From Pseudomonadota bacterium (GTDB taxonomy: Bacteria > Pseudomonadota > Gammaproteobacteria > Steroidobacterales > Steroidobacteraceae): DNA of 24,484 bases. How positions within the stretch are numbered: the stretch's first letter is position 1; each line of letters opens with the position of its first letter. Where the stretch lies: the NCBI GenBank assembly GCA_021780395.1, contig JAJXYU010000342.1:1-24484 (forward strand), written 5' to 3'. Below are positions 16,754-24,484 of this stretch, in pieces. The notes beneath the pieces are model-generated. The model did no database searches. It was not told the origin of the DNA and saw only the letters and a program-made list of their open reading frames with translations. The position numbers were made by a program, and so were the translations under genes.

Positions 16754-17485
16754 TCAGGTCAAGGTCACCGCGTAGACGAGGTTGTCGGACTTCACCCGGC
16801 TCACGCGCCACTCGACCTTGCGCTCCTGGAGCGACAACGCGACGCGGTCGATCACGAGGATCGGGCTGCCCACCGGCACGCCGAGGATCCGGTGGTCCGT
16901 CGCGTTCGCGAGATCCGCACGGACCTCTTCGCGCGTCGCGACGATGTTGATGCCATAGTCCGTCTGGTACAACGAATAGAGCGTGTTCGGCAGCTCGGCG
17001 CGCTTCTCGATGCCCGCGAACAGGTGCGCGGGGAGCGCGATCACCTCGTGCAGCGCCGGGCGTCCGTCGATCAGGCGGGTGCGGGTGATCTCCACGACCC
17101 GGGCGTCGCGCTCGAGATCGAGCTTCGCGCGTTCGGCCGAGCGCGCGACGCGCACCTTCACCGTCTCGTTCGCGCGCGCGGGCTTCAGGCGCTCGCCCCC
17201 GGGACGCGAGATCCGGAAGAAGCGGAACAGCGAGCGTTCCTGGGTGTGCTCGGCGATGTAGGTTCCCTTGCCCTGGCGTCGCTCGAGCAATTTCTCCGCG
17301 GTCAGCGCGTCGAGGACCTTGCGCACCGTGCCTTGGCTCACCCCGAGTTCCTTCGCGAGGCTCTGCTCGCTCGGCAGCGCTTCGCCGGGACGCCACGCAC
17401 CCTGGACGACACGGCTCACGACAATGTCGTAGACCTGTCGATACAGGGGGCGATAGCCCGGCGTCTGGGTCACGGGAGTCTCCAT
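16754..17485 (-). CDS. GntR-family transcriptional regulator with UTRA domain
   Basis: DNA-binding regulator of 243 residues. Residues about 10-78 form the GntR winged helix: PLYRQVYDIVVSRV, GEALPSEQSLAKELGVSQGTVRKVLDAL with the recognition helix around 49-61, then the wing GKGTYIAEH. Residues about 90-235 are a HutC/FarR-type UTRA effector domain, with EITRTRLIDGRPALHEVIALPA, then YGINIVATREEVRADLA and a final VEWRVSRVKSDNLVYAVTL. UTRA domains usually bind sugar or acid metabolites, so SQ or a pathway intermediate is a reasonable effector (inference). The ATG at 17485 lacks a strong ribosome binding site. It lies between the sulfo-ED operon and the divergent sulfoquinovosidase gene, and the palindromes at 17594 and 11549 are its likely operators. 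Confidence 0.9.
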   Translation of the reverse strand: METPVTQTPGYRPLYRQVYDIVVSRVVQGAWRPGEALPSEQSLAKELGVSQGTVRKVLDALTAEKLLERRQGKGTYIAEHTQERSLFRFFRISRPGGERLKPARANETVKVRVARSAERAKLDLERDARVVEITRTRLIDGRPALHEVIALPAHLFAGIEKRAELPNTLYSLYQTDYGINIVATREEVRADLANATDHRILGVPVGSPILVIDRVALSLQERKVEWRVSRVKSDNLVYAVTLT

Positions 17486-17575
17486 GGCGGATGGCAGGAC
17501 ACTACGATGAAGCCGGTGACGCTGTCCATCCCGGCCCCTCGGCAGGGCGTCGCCGCGGCGGCGGGCGAGGTCGGC

Positions 17576-17603
17576 TTGCGAGGTCGATCGAGTCTTATAT
17601 AAG
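17576..17603 (+). promoter_or_regulatory. Candidate sulfoquinovosidase promoter
   Basis: TTGCGA (17576-17581), a 16-base spacer and TATAAG (17598-17603). The -10 lies inside operator B, so bound regulator would block polymerase. It would give a 5' leader of about 125 bases. Confidence 0.4.
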
Positions 17604-17610
17604 ATATAAG
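17594..17610. promoter_or_regulatory. Palindromic operator B (candidate GntR binding site)
   Basis: Perfect inverted repeat CTTATAT-AAG-ATATAAG (7-bp arms, 3-bp spacer) in the 250-base divergent region between the GntR gene and the sulfoquinovosidase gene. It matches operator A at 11549 in 15 of 17 positions and is the only strongly AT-rich patch in this interval. Its position suggests autoregulation of the regulator and control of the sulfoquinovosidase gene. Beyond this site the interval shows only a weak 16-codon ORF (17681-17731). Confidence 0.8.
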
Positions 17611-17629
17611 GGTTAGCGGTGTCGGGCAA
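17601..17629 (-). promoter_or_regulatory. Candidate gntR promoter
   Basis: On the minus strand, TTGCCC (17624-17629) and TATCTT (17601-17606) are 17 bases apart, the latter within operator B. This supports autoregulation but the match is modest. Confidence 0.3.
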
Positions 17630-17735
17630 GCGTCGCGCCGGCGCCCGAATCCACTCCGACCGCGAGGGCGTGATCGATCCATGACGACGATTCCATCGAT
17701 CCGGCGCTCCGTCGCCGCGACCGCGAGCTGACGCG

Positions 17736-19754
17736 ATGCCACTGATCGAGCACACCAACGGATTCGACCTCGTGATCGGCGGCGTGACCCTGTTGCGCCA
17801 CCGGTCGGACGCGCCCTGCGCGTACCTCGGCGTCGGCGAGGCGGACGTGCGGATGACCAAAGGCAACTTCCAGATCGACGACTATCTCGTCGAGCGGGTG
17901 CCGCTGGTCGAGGCGCGGATCACGCCGCGAACGGGCGGCGCCGAGATCGTGCTGTCGGCCGCGGGTTCCGCGGGACCGGCGATCGTGCTCGGCGTCGCCG
18001 AGACCGACCGGCACCTGGAGTTGTCGTGGTACTGCGAAACGCCCGGCGTGAACCGCTTCTGGCTGCGCATCGCCGCGGGCGCGAACGAGCGGATCTGGGG
18101 CGGCGGCGAGCAATTGTCGTATTTCGACCTGCGGGGCCGCCGTTTCCCGCTGTGGACCTCGGAACCTGGCGTCGGACGCGACAAATCGACCCAGATCACG
18201 TTCGAGGCCGACCGTCGCAACGGCGGCGGCGGCGACTACTACCACACGAACTATCCTCAGCCGACTTACCTGTCCTCGAGCCGCTACGCGTTGCACGTCG
18301 AGACCACGGCGTACTCGGCGTTCGACTTCCGTCACGCGGCGTTCCACGAGATCGAGGTCTGGGAGGTGCCGTCGCGGATCGAGGTGTGGCATGCGGCGCA
18401 TTTCCTCGATCTGGTCGAGACCCTGTCGGCGCGCTTCGGACGGCAGCCGCGCCTGCCGGCGTGGGTGCTGCGCGGCGCGATCGTCGGCTTGAAGGACGGC
18501 GCGCGCAGCTTCGAACGGCTGGAGCGGATCATCGCGGCGGGCAGCGCGGTCAGCGGGCTGTGGTGCGAGGACTGGGTCGGCATCCGCGAGACCTCGTTCG
18601 GCAAGCGCCTGTTCTGGGACTGGCGCTGGAACCAGGAACGCTACCCGGGGCTCGATCGCCGGATCCGCGAGCTCGACGAACGCGGGATCCGATTCCTCGG
18701 CTACGTGAACCCCTATCTGTGCGCCGACGGCGGCTTGTTCCAGGAGGCCGCGAGCGCGGGCTATCTCATCCGGCGCGCGGACCGTGACGAGATCTACCTC
18801 GTCGACTTCGGCGAGTTCGAGTGCGGCCTGGTCGACTTCACCCACCCGGGCGCATGCGCCTGGTTCGAAGAGCGCGTGATCGGCCAGAACCTGCTGGACC
18901 TCGGCCTGTCCGGATGGATGGCCGACTTCGGCGAGTACCTGCCGGTCGACGTGCGGCTCGCGAGCGGGCTCGACGGCATGCTCGCGCACAATGCGTGGCC
19001 GACCGTGTGGGCGAAGGTGAACGCGGACGCGGTCGCCAACCGTGGCAAGACCGGCGAGGTGGTGTTCTTCATGCGCGCCGGTTTCAGCGGTGTGCAGAAA
19101 TACTGCCCATTGCTCTGGGCCGGCGATCAGTCGGTCGATTTCAGCCGCCACGACGGACTGCAGACGGTGATCTGCGGGGCGCTGTCGTCGGGCCTGCTCG
19201 GCAATGCGTACCACCACAGCGACATCGGCGGCTACACGAGCCTGTTCGGGAACGTGCGCACCGCCGAGTTGCTGCAGCGCTGGGCGGAGATGGCGGCGTT
19301 CACGCCGGTGATGCGCACGCACGAGGGGAATCGCCCGACGGAGAACCTGCAGATCGACCAGGACCCGCAAGTCCTGGCGCACTTCGCGCGAATGACCCGC
19401 GTGTACCGGCATCTGTCTCCGTATCTCGCCGATCTGTGTGTCGAGGCCGAGCGTCGCGGACTGCCGGTGCAGCGACCTCTGTTCCTGCATTTCGAGGACG
19501 ACGAACGCGCGTATGCGACGCAAACCGCGTATCTCTACGGGCCGGACGTGCTGGTCGCGCCGGTGATCGACGCGGGAGCGCGGCGCTGGGCCACGTACCT
19601 GCCGGCGGGCGTCCGGTGGATTCACGTCTGGAGCGGCGCCGAGCACCCCGGCGGGAGCGACGCCGAGGTCGATGCGCCGCTCGGCCAGCCGCCGGTGTTC
19701 TATCGCAAGGACAGCCGCCACGCCGCGCTGTTCGTGGCGCTGCGCTCCCTGTAA
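17736..19754 (+). CDS. yihQ: Sulfoquinovosidase, glycoside hydrolase family 31
   Basis: Retaining alpha-glycosidase of 672 residues that hydrolyses alpha-sulfoquinovosides such as sulfoquinovosyl glycerol to SQ. No signal peptide, so cytoplasmic. The sequence is close to Escherichia coli YihQ over the whole catalytic domain: nucleophile D397 in GWMADFGEYLP, general acid D464 in WAGDQSVD, plus MRTHEGNRP, HHSDIGGYT and the APLGQPPVFYRKDS ending. The sulfonate-recognition set is K253 (GLKDG), E278 (CEDWVGIR), R291 and W294 (TSFGKRLFW) and Y500. R, W and Y match YihQ R301, W304 and Y508; K and E replace Gln262 and Gln288, giving the KERWY variant described for the Agrobacterium enzyme. The ATG at 17736 has a poor ribosome binding site. 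It is controlled from the region holding operator B. Confidence 0.95.
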   Translation: MPLIEHTNGFDLVIGGVTLLRHRSDAPCAYLGVGEADVRMTKGNFQIDDYLVERVPLVEARITPRTGGAEIVLSAAGSAGPAIVLGVAETDRHLELSWYCETPGVNRFWLRIAAGANERIWGGGEQLSYFDLRGRRFPLWTSEPGVGRDKSTQITFEADRRNGGGGDYYHTNYPQPTYLSSSRYALHVETTAYSAFDFRHAAFHEIEVWEVPSRIEVWHAAHFLDLVETLSARFGRQPRLPAWVLRGAIVGLKDGARSFERLERIIAAGSAVSGLWCEDWVGIRETSFGKRLFWDWRWNQERYPGLDRRIRELDERGIRFLGYVNPYLCADGGLFQEAASAGYLIRRADRDEIYLVDFGEFECGLVDFTHPGACAWFEERVIGQNLLDLGLSGWMADFGEYLPVDVRLASGLDGMLAHNAWPTVWAKVNADAVANRGKTGEVVFFMRAGFSGVQKYCPLLWAGDQSVDFSRHDGLQTVICGALSSGLLGNAYHHSDIGGYTSLFGNVRTAELLQRWAEMAAFTPVMRTHEGNRPTENLQIDQDPQVLAHFARMTRVYRHLSPYLADLCVEAERRGLPVQRPLFLHFEDDERAYATQTAYLYGPDVLVAPVIDAGARRWATYLPAGVRWIHVWSGAEHPGGSDAEVDAPLGQPPVFYRKDSRHAALFVALRSL

Positions 19755-19873
19755 GGGCGCGCTGCGCGCGGAACGGCGCGAATCCGATGCGCGTCGACGC
19801 GTTCGGCGACGTTCGGGCGCGACGGGTTGCGGTAACCTGTCGCCTGCGCTGATCCATCCGCTGGTGTCGTGCC

Positions 19874-21370
19874 ATGACGAATTCGCTTGAGTCATCCTCG
19901 GTCGATCTGGTCGTCGTCGGCGGCGGGATCAACGGCGTCGGCATCGCGCGCGACGCGGCCGGCCGCGGCCTGTCGGTGCTGCTCGTCGAGCGCGGCGACC
20001 TCGGCAACGCGACCTCGTCGGCCTCGTCGAAGCTGATTCACGGCGGATTGCGATATCTCGAGCAATACCAGTTCCGTCTCGTGCGCGAGAGCCTCGCGGA
20101 GCGGGAGGTCCTGCTGGCCGCGGCGGGTCATCTGATCTGGCCGCTGCGCTTCGTGCTGCCGCTGCACCGGGGCCTGCGGCCCGCCTGGATCTTGCGGACG
20201 GGCCTGTGGCTCTACGATCACATCGGCGGGCGCAAGCGCCTGCCGCCGACGCGCACGCTCCGGCGTGGCCGCGACCCCGAACTCGACCCGCTGCGCGCCG
20301 AGTTCCGCCGCGGCTTCGAATACTCCGACTGCTGGGCCGATGACGCGCGACTGGTCGTGGCCAATGCGGTCGACGCACGCTCGCGCGGTGCGAGCGTCGA
20401 GATCGGCACCGCCTTCGAGTCGGCGGAGCGCGAAGGGCGCGAATGGCGGGTTCGGCTCGCCGGACCGGGCGGCGGCCGCGCGGTGCGCGCGCGGGCGCTC
20501 GTGAACGCGGCGGGGCCGTGGGTGGAGCAGATCCTGCGCGGCAGTGGAGCACCGCGGCGCAACTCGGTGCGCCTCGTGAAGGGGAGCCACATCGTCGTCC
20601 CGCGGGTCTACTCCGGCGAACAGGCCTACACGCTGCAAAACAGCGACGGACGGGTCGTGTTCATGATCCCGTACGAGAAGGCGTTCACGTTGATCGGCAC
20701 GACCGACGTGCCCTTCGACGGCGATCCGACCGCACTGCGGGCCGATGCCGAGGAGATCGAGTACCTGTGCCGATCGGCGTCCGACTACCTGCCGCGTCCG
20801 ATCTCGCCCGTCGATCTGCGCTGGAGTTATGCGGGCGTGCGGCCCCTGCACGACGACGGCGGGCAGAACGCCTCGACGATCACGCGGGACTACGTGTTCG
20901 ACCTCGACGCGCCGCCCGCCGGCGCACCGATGCTGTCCGTGTTCGGCGGCAAGCTCACGACCTATCGCAAGCTCGCGGAGCACGCGCTCGCCCAGTTGCT
21001 GCCGGCTCTCGGTGTGCGTTCGGCGTCATGGACCCGTTCCGCGGCGCTTCCCGGTGGCGACTTCCCGCCGGGAGGCTACGAGGCGTTCGCTGCCTCGATG
21101 CGGCAGCGATACGCCGCGTTTCCGGCGACCTTGATCGACCGCCTCTGCCGGGCGTACGGGACGATCGCCGAACGGATCCTCGGCGGCGCAGCCGACACGC
21201 GCGGGCTCGGCGAGGAGATCGCGCCCGACCTGTTCGAAGCGGAATTGCAGCACCTGCGGGACCGGGAATGGGCGCGCAGCGCCGAGGACGTGCTGTGGCG
21301 TCGGTCCAAGCTCGGCCTGCGCTACGACCGGGCCGAGGCGGACCGCGTACGGGCGTGGCTCGGGAACTGA
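19874..21370 (+). CDS. glpD: Aerobic glycerol-3-phosphate dehydrogenase (FAD)
   Basis: Membrane-associated flavoprotein of 498 residues that oxidises sn-glycerol 3-phosphate to dihydroxyacetone phosphate and passes electrons to quinone. The FAD-binding GGGINGVG is at 16-23 with E39 ending beta-2. The GlpD signature ATSSASSKLIHGGLRYLEQ follows (46-64), then the LVKGSHIVVPR, IPYEKAFTLIGTTDVPFDGDP and GGKLTTYRKLAEH blocks. A C-terminal helical domain occupies about 390-498. Length is normal for GlpD. It starts 119 bases after the sulfoquinovosidase on the same strand. The glycerol moiety of sulfoquinovosyl glycerol would feed into this enzyme after phosphorylation, which may explain its location, but no glycerol kinase or facilitator is in view and the link is an inference. 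Confidence 0.93.
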   Translation: MTNSLESSSVDLVVVGGGINGVGIARDAAGRGLSVLLVERGDLGNATSSASSKLIHGGLRYLEQYQFRLVRESLAEREVLLAAAGHLIWPLRFVLPLHRGLRPAWILRTGLWLYDHIGGRKRLPPTRTLRRGRDPELDPLRAEFRRGFEYSDCWADDARLVVANAVDARSRGASVEIGTAFESAEREGREWRVRLAGPGGGRAVRARALVNAAGPWVEQILRGSGAPRRNSVRLVKGSHIVVPRVYSGEQAYTLQNSDGRVVFMIPYEKAFTLIGTTDVPFDGDPTALRADAEEIEYLCRSASDYLPRPISPVDLRWSYAGVRPLHDDGGQNASTITRDYVFDLDAPPAGAPMLSVFGGKLTTYRKLAEHALAQLLPALGVRSASWTRSAALPGGDFPPGGYEAFAASMRQRYAAFPATLIDRLCRAYGTIAERILGGAADTRGLGEEIAPDLFEAELQHLRDREWARSAEDVLWRRSKLGLRYDRAEADRVRAWLGN

Positions 21371-21380
21371 GTCGCGGACC

Positions 21381-22421
21381 TCAAGGTGCCGCCGGATCGC
21401 GCTCGATCCAGTCGCGCCACACCGCCAGCGCGACCGCGAGCACGACCGGTCCGATGATCGCGCCGATCAAGCCGAACGCGGCGATCCCGCCGATCACGCC
21501 GAAGAACGTCGGCAGGAACGGGATCTTCGCGATGTTGCTGATCAGCAGCGGGCGGATCAGGTTGTCGGTCGGATGCACCGCGAGCATCCCCCACGCGAGC
21601 AACGCGATCCCGCGCCACGCGTGCCCGGCGGCGATCAGGTACAGGGCGACCGAACCCCAGACGAGACTGGTGCCGAGCACCGGCACCACGGACAGCACGC
21701 CGGTCAGCGCTCCGAGCAGGGTGGCGCCCTCGACGCCGATCATCCAGTAACCGAGTCCCGCGACCAGTCCCTGAGCGAATGCGGTCACGACGAGTCCGTA
21801 CGCGACGGCGCGCGTGGTCGTGGTGGCGACCGCGAGATACGGATCGAGGCGCGTGCCTGCGAGCCGGTCGAGCGTGCGCCGGGCGCTGCGCGCGAGCGTG
21901 CCGGCATCGCGGTACACGAAGAACGCCGTCATCAACGTGATCAACAGCTGCGATGCGCCGCGTCCGACGCGTCCAAGGACCCCCGTGATCCGCAACGTCG
22001 AGCGTCGCATCCAGTCGCTGATCTCGCGGCCGATCTGTGCAGGCTCCGCGCGCCAGTGCGCGACCTGGCGCTGCAACTCGTCGCCGAGCCACGGGATCGA
22101 ACGCAGGGACTGCGGCAGCGGGCGACCGTTCGTCGCTGCGGTCGAGAGCGCCTTGAAGACGATCCGCCCCTCGTCGCCGATCGACATGATCAGCCACAGC
22201 GCCGGCAACACGAGCGCCGCGGTCACGAGCAGCACCATCGCGAGCGCCGCGACCGACCGGTGGCGCCCGAACGGGCGTCGCAGCACCCGATAGACCGGCC
22301 AGGTCACGTAACACAGGACCAGCGACCACGCGAGCGGCGCGAGGAACGGTCGCAACACCGTTACGCACGCGAGCGCGAGCGCCGCGATCAGGAGAACGAG
22401 CACGAGGCGTCTGGGTTCCAA
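21381..22421 (-). CDS. AI-2E family (PerM/YdiK-type) membrane protein
   Basis: Multi-spanning inner-membrane protein of about 346 residues in the AI-2E family, whose members include suspected exporters of small molecules, autoinducer-2 (TqsA) and Na+/H+ antiporters. Layout: two hydrophobic segments at once (LVLVLLIAALALACV and FLAPLAWSLVLCYVTWPVYRVL), another near 60-90, a soluble amphipathic middle (about 95-180), then several C-terminal helices. The family motifs VPVLGTSLVW and HPTDNLIRPLLIS are present. No ATG lies in frame near the family's usual start. TTG 22421 (MEPRRLVLVLL) is the best choice and has an ACGGACGG stretch upstream; a GTG at about 22406 is possible. The open frame continues further upstream but would run into the divergent ATPase gene. 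Substrate unknown. Convergent with glpD by 10 bases. Confidence 0.82.
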   Translation of the reverse strand: MEPRRLVLVLLIAALALACVTVLRPFLAPLAWSLVLCYVTWPVYRVLRRPFGRHRSVAALAMVLLVTAALVLPALWLIMSIGDEGRIVFKALSTAATNGRPLPQSLRSIPWLGDELQRQVAHWRAEPAQIGREISDWMRRSTLRITGVLGRVGRGASQLLITLMTAFFVYRDAGTLARSARRTLDRLAGTRLDPYLAVATTTTRAVAYGLVVTAFAQGLVAGLGYWMIGVEGATLLGALTGVLSVVPVLGTSLVWGSVALYLIAAGHAWRGIALLAWGMLAVHPTDNLIRPLLISNIAKIPFLPTFFGVIGGIAAFGLIGAIIGPVVLAVALAVWRDWIERDPAAP

Positions 22422-22614
22422 AGCCGTCCGTTCCGCGAGCCGCTGGCGACCTTCGCCGCGTCTCGACCATTGTCGCGCAAAATCGGCCGACCGGCGTCGC
22501 CGGCATTCGCGTACGCATCTACGGGGATCCGCGAGCACCTCGACCCGGTCCGCGGGCTTGCCCCGCACCGGCGGTCGCCCGAAGATGCGGGATCGAGCGA
22601 CGGAGTGGTCGAGC

Positions 22615-24484
22615 GTGCCCATCGAAAGCGACCCATCGGACGAGCTGCGCGGTCTCACCGCCGAAGCGGCCGGCGCCCGGCTGCGGCAGGACGGGTACAA
22701 CGAGCTGCCGTCGGCCGACCACCGCAACCTCGTGCGCATCGTCCTCGAGGTGCTGCGACAACCGATGTTCGCGCTGCTGATCGCCGGCGGGGCGGTCTAC
22801 CTGCTGCTCGGCGACCGCGTCGAGGCCGTGATCCTGCTGATCTTTGCCTCGCTGTCCGTATCGATCACGATCGTGCAGGAGTCGCGCACCGAGCGCGTGC
22901 TCGAGACGCTTCGCAATCTCGCGAGCCCGCGAGCGATCGTGATCCGCGACGGGCGGCGCGTGCAGATCGCCGGACGCGAGGTCGTGGTCGGCGACCTGAT
23001 GATCGTCGCCGAGGGGGATCGTGTCGCGGCGGATGCGAGCTTGCTCACCGCGGAGGACCTGCTGGTCGACGAGTCGCTGCTCACCGGCGAATCCGTGTCG
23101 GTCCGCAAGTCCGCGCGACCCCGCGACGCCGGCGCCGAGGACCGGCGGGAAGCGCCCGGTGGCGACGATTCGCCGCGACTCTACGCGGGAACGTTGATCG
23201 TTCGCGGTACCGGCCGGGCGCGGGTGCACGCGACCGGCGCGCGCAGCGAGATGGGGCAGATCGGTCACGCGCTGCGCGGGATCGAACTGGAACAGGCCCA
23301 CCTGCAGCGGCAGTTGCGCTGGCTCGTGCGGGACTTCTCGATCGTCGGCGCGCTCGCGGGCGCTGCGGTCGTGGTGCTGTTCGGGACCCTGCGCGGATCG
23401 TGGCTGAATGCGCTGCTCGCCGGCATCGCGATCGGGATGTCGCTCCTGCCGGAGGAATTTCCGCTGGTGGTCGCGGTGTTCATGGCGATGGGCGCGTGGC
23501 GGATCTCGCGCGCACGCGTGCTCACCCGGCGCGCCGCGGCGATCGAGACGCTCGGCGCGACCACGGTGCTGTGCACCGACAAGACCGGCACCTTGACGGA
23601 GAACCGCATGAGCGTCGCCGCCGTGGTCGCTCCCGGCGCGAGCTGGCGGTCGCGCGATCCGGGCCCGCTCCCGGATCCGGTGAGGCGCACGCTGCGCGCC
23701 GCGCTGCGCGCGACCGCGCACGACCCGGTCGATCCGATGGACCTCGCGGTGCATGCGCTCGCGCGCGCGCACGGCGAGACCGCGCCTCCCGCGCCCGGCA
23801 TCGTGCGCTCCTACGGGCTGCGTCCGGACCTGTTCGCGGTCGCGAACGTGCTGCGCACCGACGATGGCCGGCTCGCCGCGCACGCGAAGGGCGCGGCCGA
23901 GGCGATCGCATCGCTGTGCCGTCTGTCCGCGGACCGTGCCCGCGCGCTCGGCACGGCGGTCGACGCGCTCGGCGACTCCGGCATCCGCGTGCTCGCAGTC
24001 GCCGAGGCGACACTGGGACCGGGCGTCGGCGTCGACGACCTGCCGGATACCCCGCGGGGCATCACGTTCGAATACGCGGGACTCCTCGGATTCGCGGACC
24101 CGCTGCGCGCGAACGTGCCGGCCGCGGTCGCCGAGTGCCGATCGGCGGGAATCCGGGTGGTGATGATCACCGGCGACTATCCGGCGACCGCGGCGGCGAT
24201 CGGCCGGGAGGCCGGCCTCGAGTCGACGCGCGTGCTGACGGCCGAGCAACTCGACGCGGTCGACGATGCACGCCTCGCGACGCTCGTCCTGGAGACCGGC
24301 GTGTTCGCGCGGATCCGACCCGCGGACAAGCTGCGCATCGTGCAAAGCCTGAAGGCGGCGGGCGAGGTCGTCGCGATGACCGGCGATGGGGTGAATGACG
24401 CCCCGGCGATCAAGGCGGCGCACATCGGAATCGCGATGGGCGGCCGCGGCACGGACGTGGCGCGCGAAGCCTCCTCGATCGTGC
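22615..24484 (+). CDS. P-type cation-transporting ATPase (P2-like), 3' end outside window
   Basis: ATP-driven cation pump; 623 residues are visible and the gene runs off the window before the C-terminal membrane helices. N-terminal cation-ATPase domain (LTAEAAGARLRQDGYNELP), TM1-2 at about 50-85, actuator motif TGES (157-160), TM3-4 with PEEFP (279-283), phosphorylation motif DKTGTLT (D322), N-domain KGA, MITGD (about T519) and the hinge TGDGVND (589-595). PEEFP in TM4, where SERCA has PEGLP, puts it among bacterial P2 relatives, whose ion may be Ca2+, Mg2+ or another cation; I cannot say which. The start is GTG 22615, with CGGAG about nine bases upstream and no plausible ATG until residue 52. 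It is divergent from the AI-2E gene; the 193 bases between hold no clear gene. Confidence 0.92.
   Translation, partial: MPIESDPSDELRGLTAEAAGARLRQDGYNELPSADHRNLVRIVLEVLRQPMFALLIAGGAVYLLLGDRVEAVILLIFASLSVSITIVQESRTERVLETLRNLASPRAIVIRDGRRVQIAGREVVVGDLMIVAEGDRVAADASLLTAEDLLVDESLLTGESVSVRKSARPRDAGAEDRREAPGGDDSPRLYAGTLIVRGTGRARVHATGARSEMGQIGHALRGIELEQAHLQRQLRWLVRDFSIVGALAGAAVVVLFGTLRGSWLNALLAGIAIGMSLLPEEFPLVVAVFMAMGAWRISRARVLTRRAAAIETLGATTVLCTDKTGTLTENRMSVAAVVAPGASWRSRDPGPLPDPVRRTLRAALRATAHDPVDPMDLAVHALARAHGETAPPAPGIVRSYGLRPDLFAVANVLRTDDGRLAAHAKGAAEAIASLCRLSADRARALGTAVDALGDSGIRVLAVAEATLGPGVGVDDLPDTPRGITFEYAGLLGFADPLRANVPAAVAECRSAGIRVVMITGDYPATAAAIGREAGLESTRVLTAEQLDAVDDARLATLVLETGVFARIRPADKLRIVQSLKAAGEVVAMTGDGVNDAPAIKAAHIGIAMGGRGTDVAREASSIV

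Noticed and set aside
17681..17731. 16-codon ORF just upstream of the sulfoquinovosidase
   Set aside because: Short, with a poorly spaced ribosome binding site and no recognisable features; could be chance. Mentioned because the sulfoquinovosidase start itself has a weak ribosome binding site.
19790..19805. GC palindrome around GCGCGTCGACGCG between the sulfoquinovosidase gene and glpD as a terminator
   Set aside because: No loop of usual size and no following T-run; such CG-rich palindromes are frequent in this sequence.

Overview
The window is GC-rich (about 70% or more) and densely packed with genes, and has the look of a Pseudomonadota chromosome. A UrcA-family periplasmic protein, a DMT exporter, GlpD and a sulfoglycolytic operon fit a proteobacterium, possibly a gammaproteobacterium of the Nevskiales/Steroidobacterales type. 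That placement is an inference; there is no rRNA or other taxonomic marker here. I found no tRNA, rRNA, insertion sequence or CRISPR array. No gene-free stretch exceeds 300 bases.

Left part (1-8021): the 3' end of a cytochrome P450, an NCS2-related permease, a secreted calcineurin-like metallophosphoesterase with a possible tiny upstream ORF, an EamA/DMT transporter, a UrcA-family exported protein, an APC-family permease and an alpha/beta hydrolase of the HGGxW type. These look like ordinary, loosely related genes. The hydrolase lies directly downstream of the sulfonate operon and may belong to it.

Centre (8099-19754): a sulfoquinovose (SQ, 6-deoxy-6-sulfoglucose) degradation locus of the sulfo-Entner-Doudoroff type, joined to a desulfonation module. 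Rightward genes are a sulfogluconate dehydratase, an HpaI-type KDSG aldolase, an SQ mutarotase, a sulfogluconolactonase and an SDR-type SQ dehydrogenase. A GntR/UTRA regulator points the other way, and beyond it lies a GH31 sulfoquinovosidase that carries all the recognition residues (K/E/R/W/Y). Running left from the same control region as the dehydratase are suyA, suyB, a ComC-like dehydrogenase and an SlcC-like dehydrogenase. Read together: SQ glycoside -> SQ -> sulfogluconolactone -> sulfogluconate -> KDSG -> pyruvate + sulfolactaldehyde; sulfolactaldehyde -> sulfolactate (enzyme not in the window); (S)-sulfolactate -> sulfopyruvate -> (R)-sulfolactate -> pyruvate + sulfite. One organism could therefore recover all six carbons as two pyruvates and release sulfite, instead of excreting sulfolactate.

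Two near-identical 17-bp AT-rich inverted repeats, at 11549-11565 and 17594-17610, lie in the two divergent intergenic regions of this locus. They are the best candidates for the GntR operators and would tie the whole locus into one regulon.

Right part (19874-24484): glpD (aerobic glycerol-3-phosphate dehydrogenase), which could use the glycerol released from sulfoquinovosyl glycerol, then an AI-2E family membrane protein, and divergent to it a P-type cation ATPase cut by the window end. Not found in the window: sulfolactaldehyde dehydrogenase, an SQ/SQ-glycoside importer, a sulfite exporter or oxidase, and glycerol kinase.
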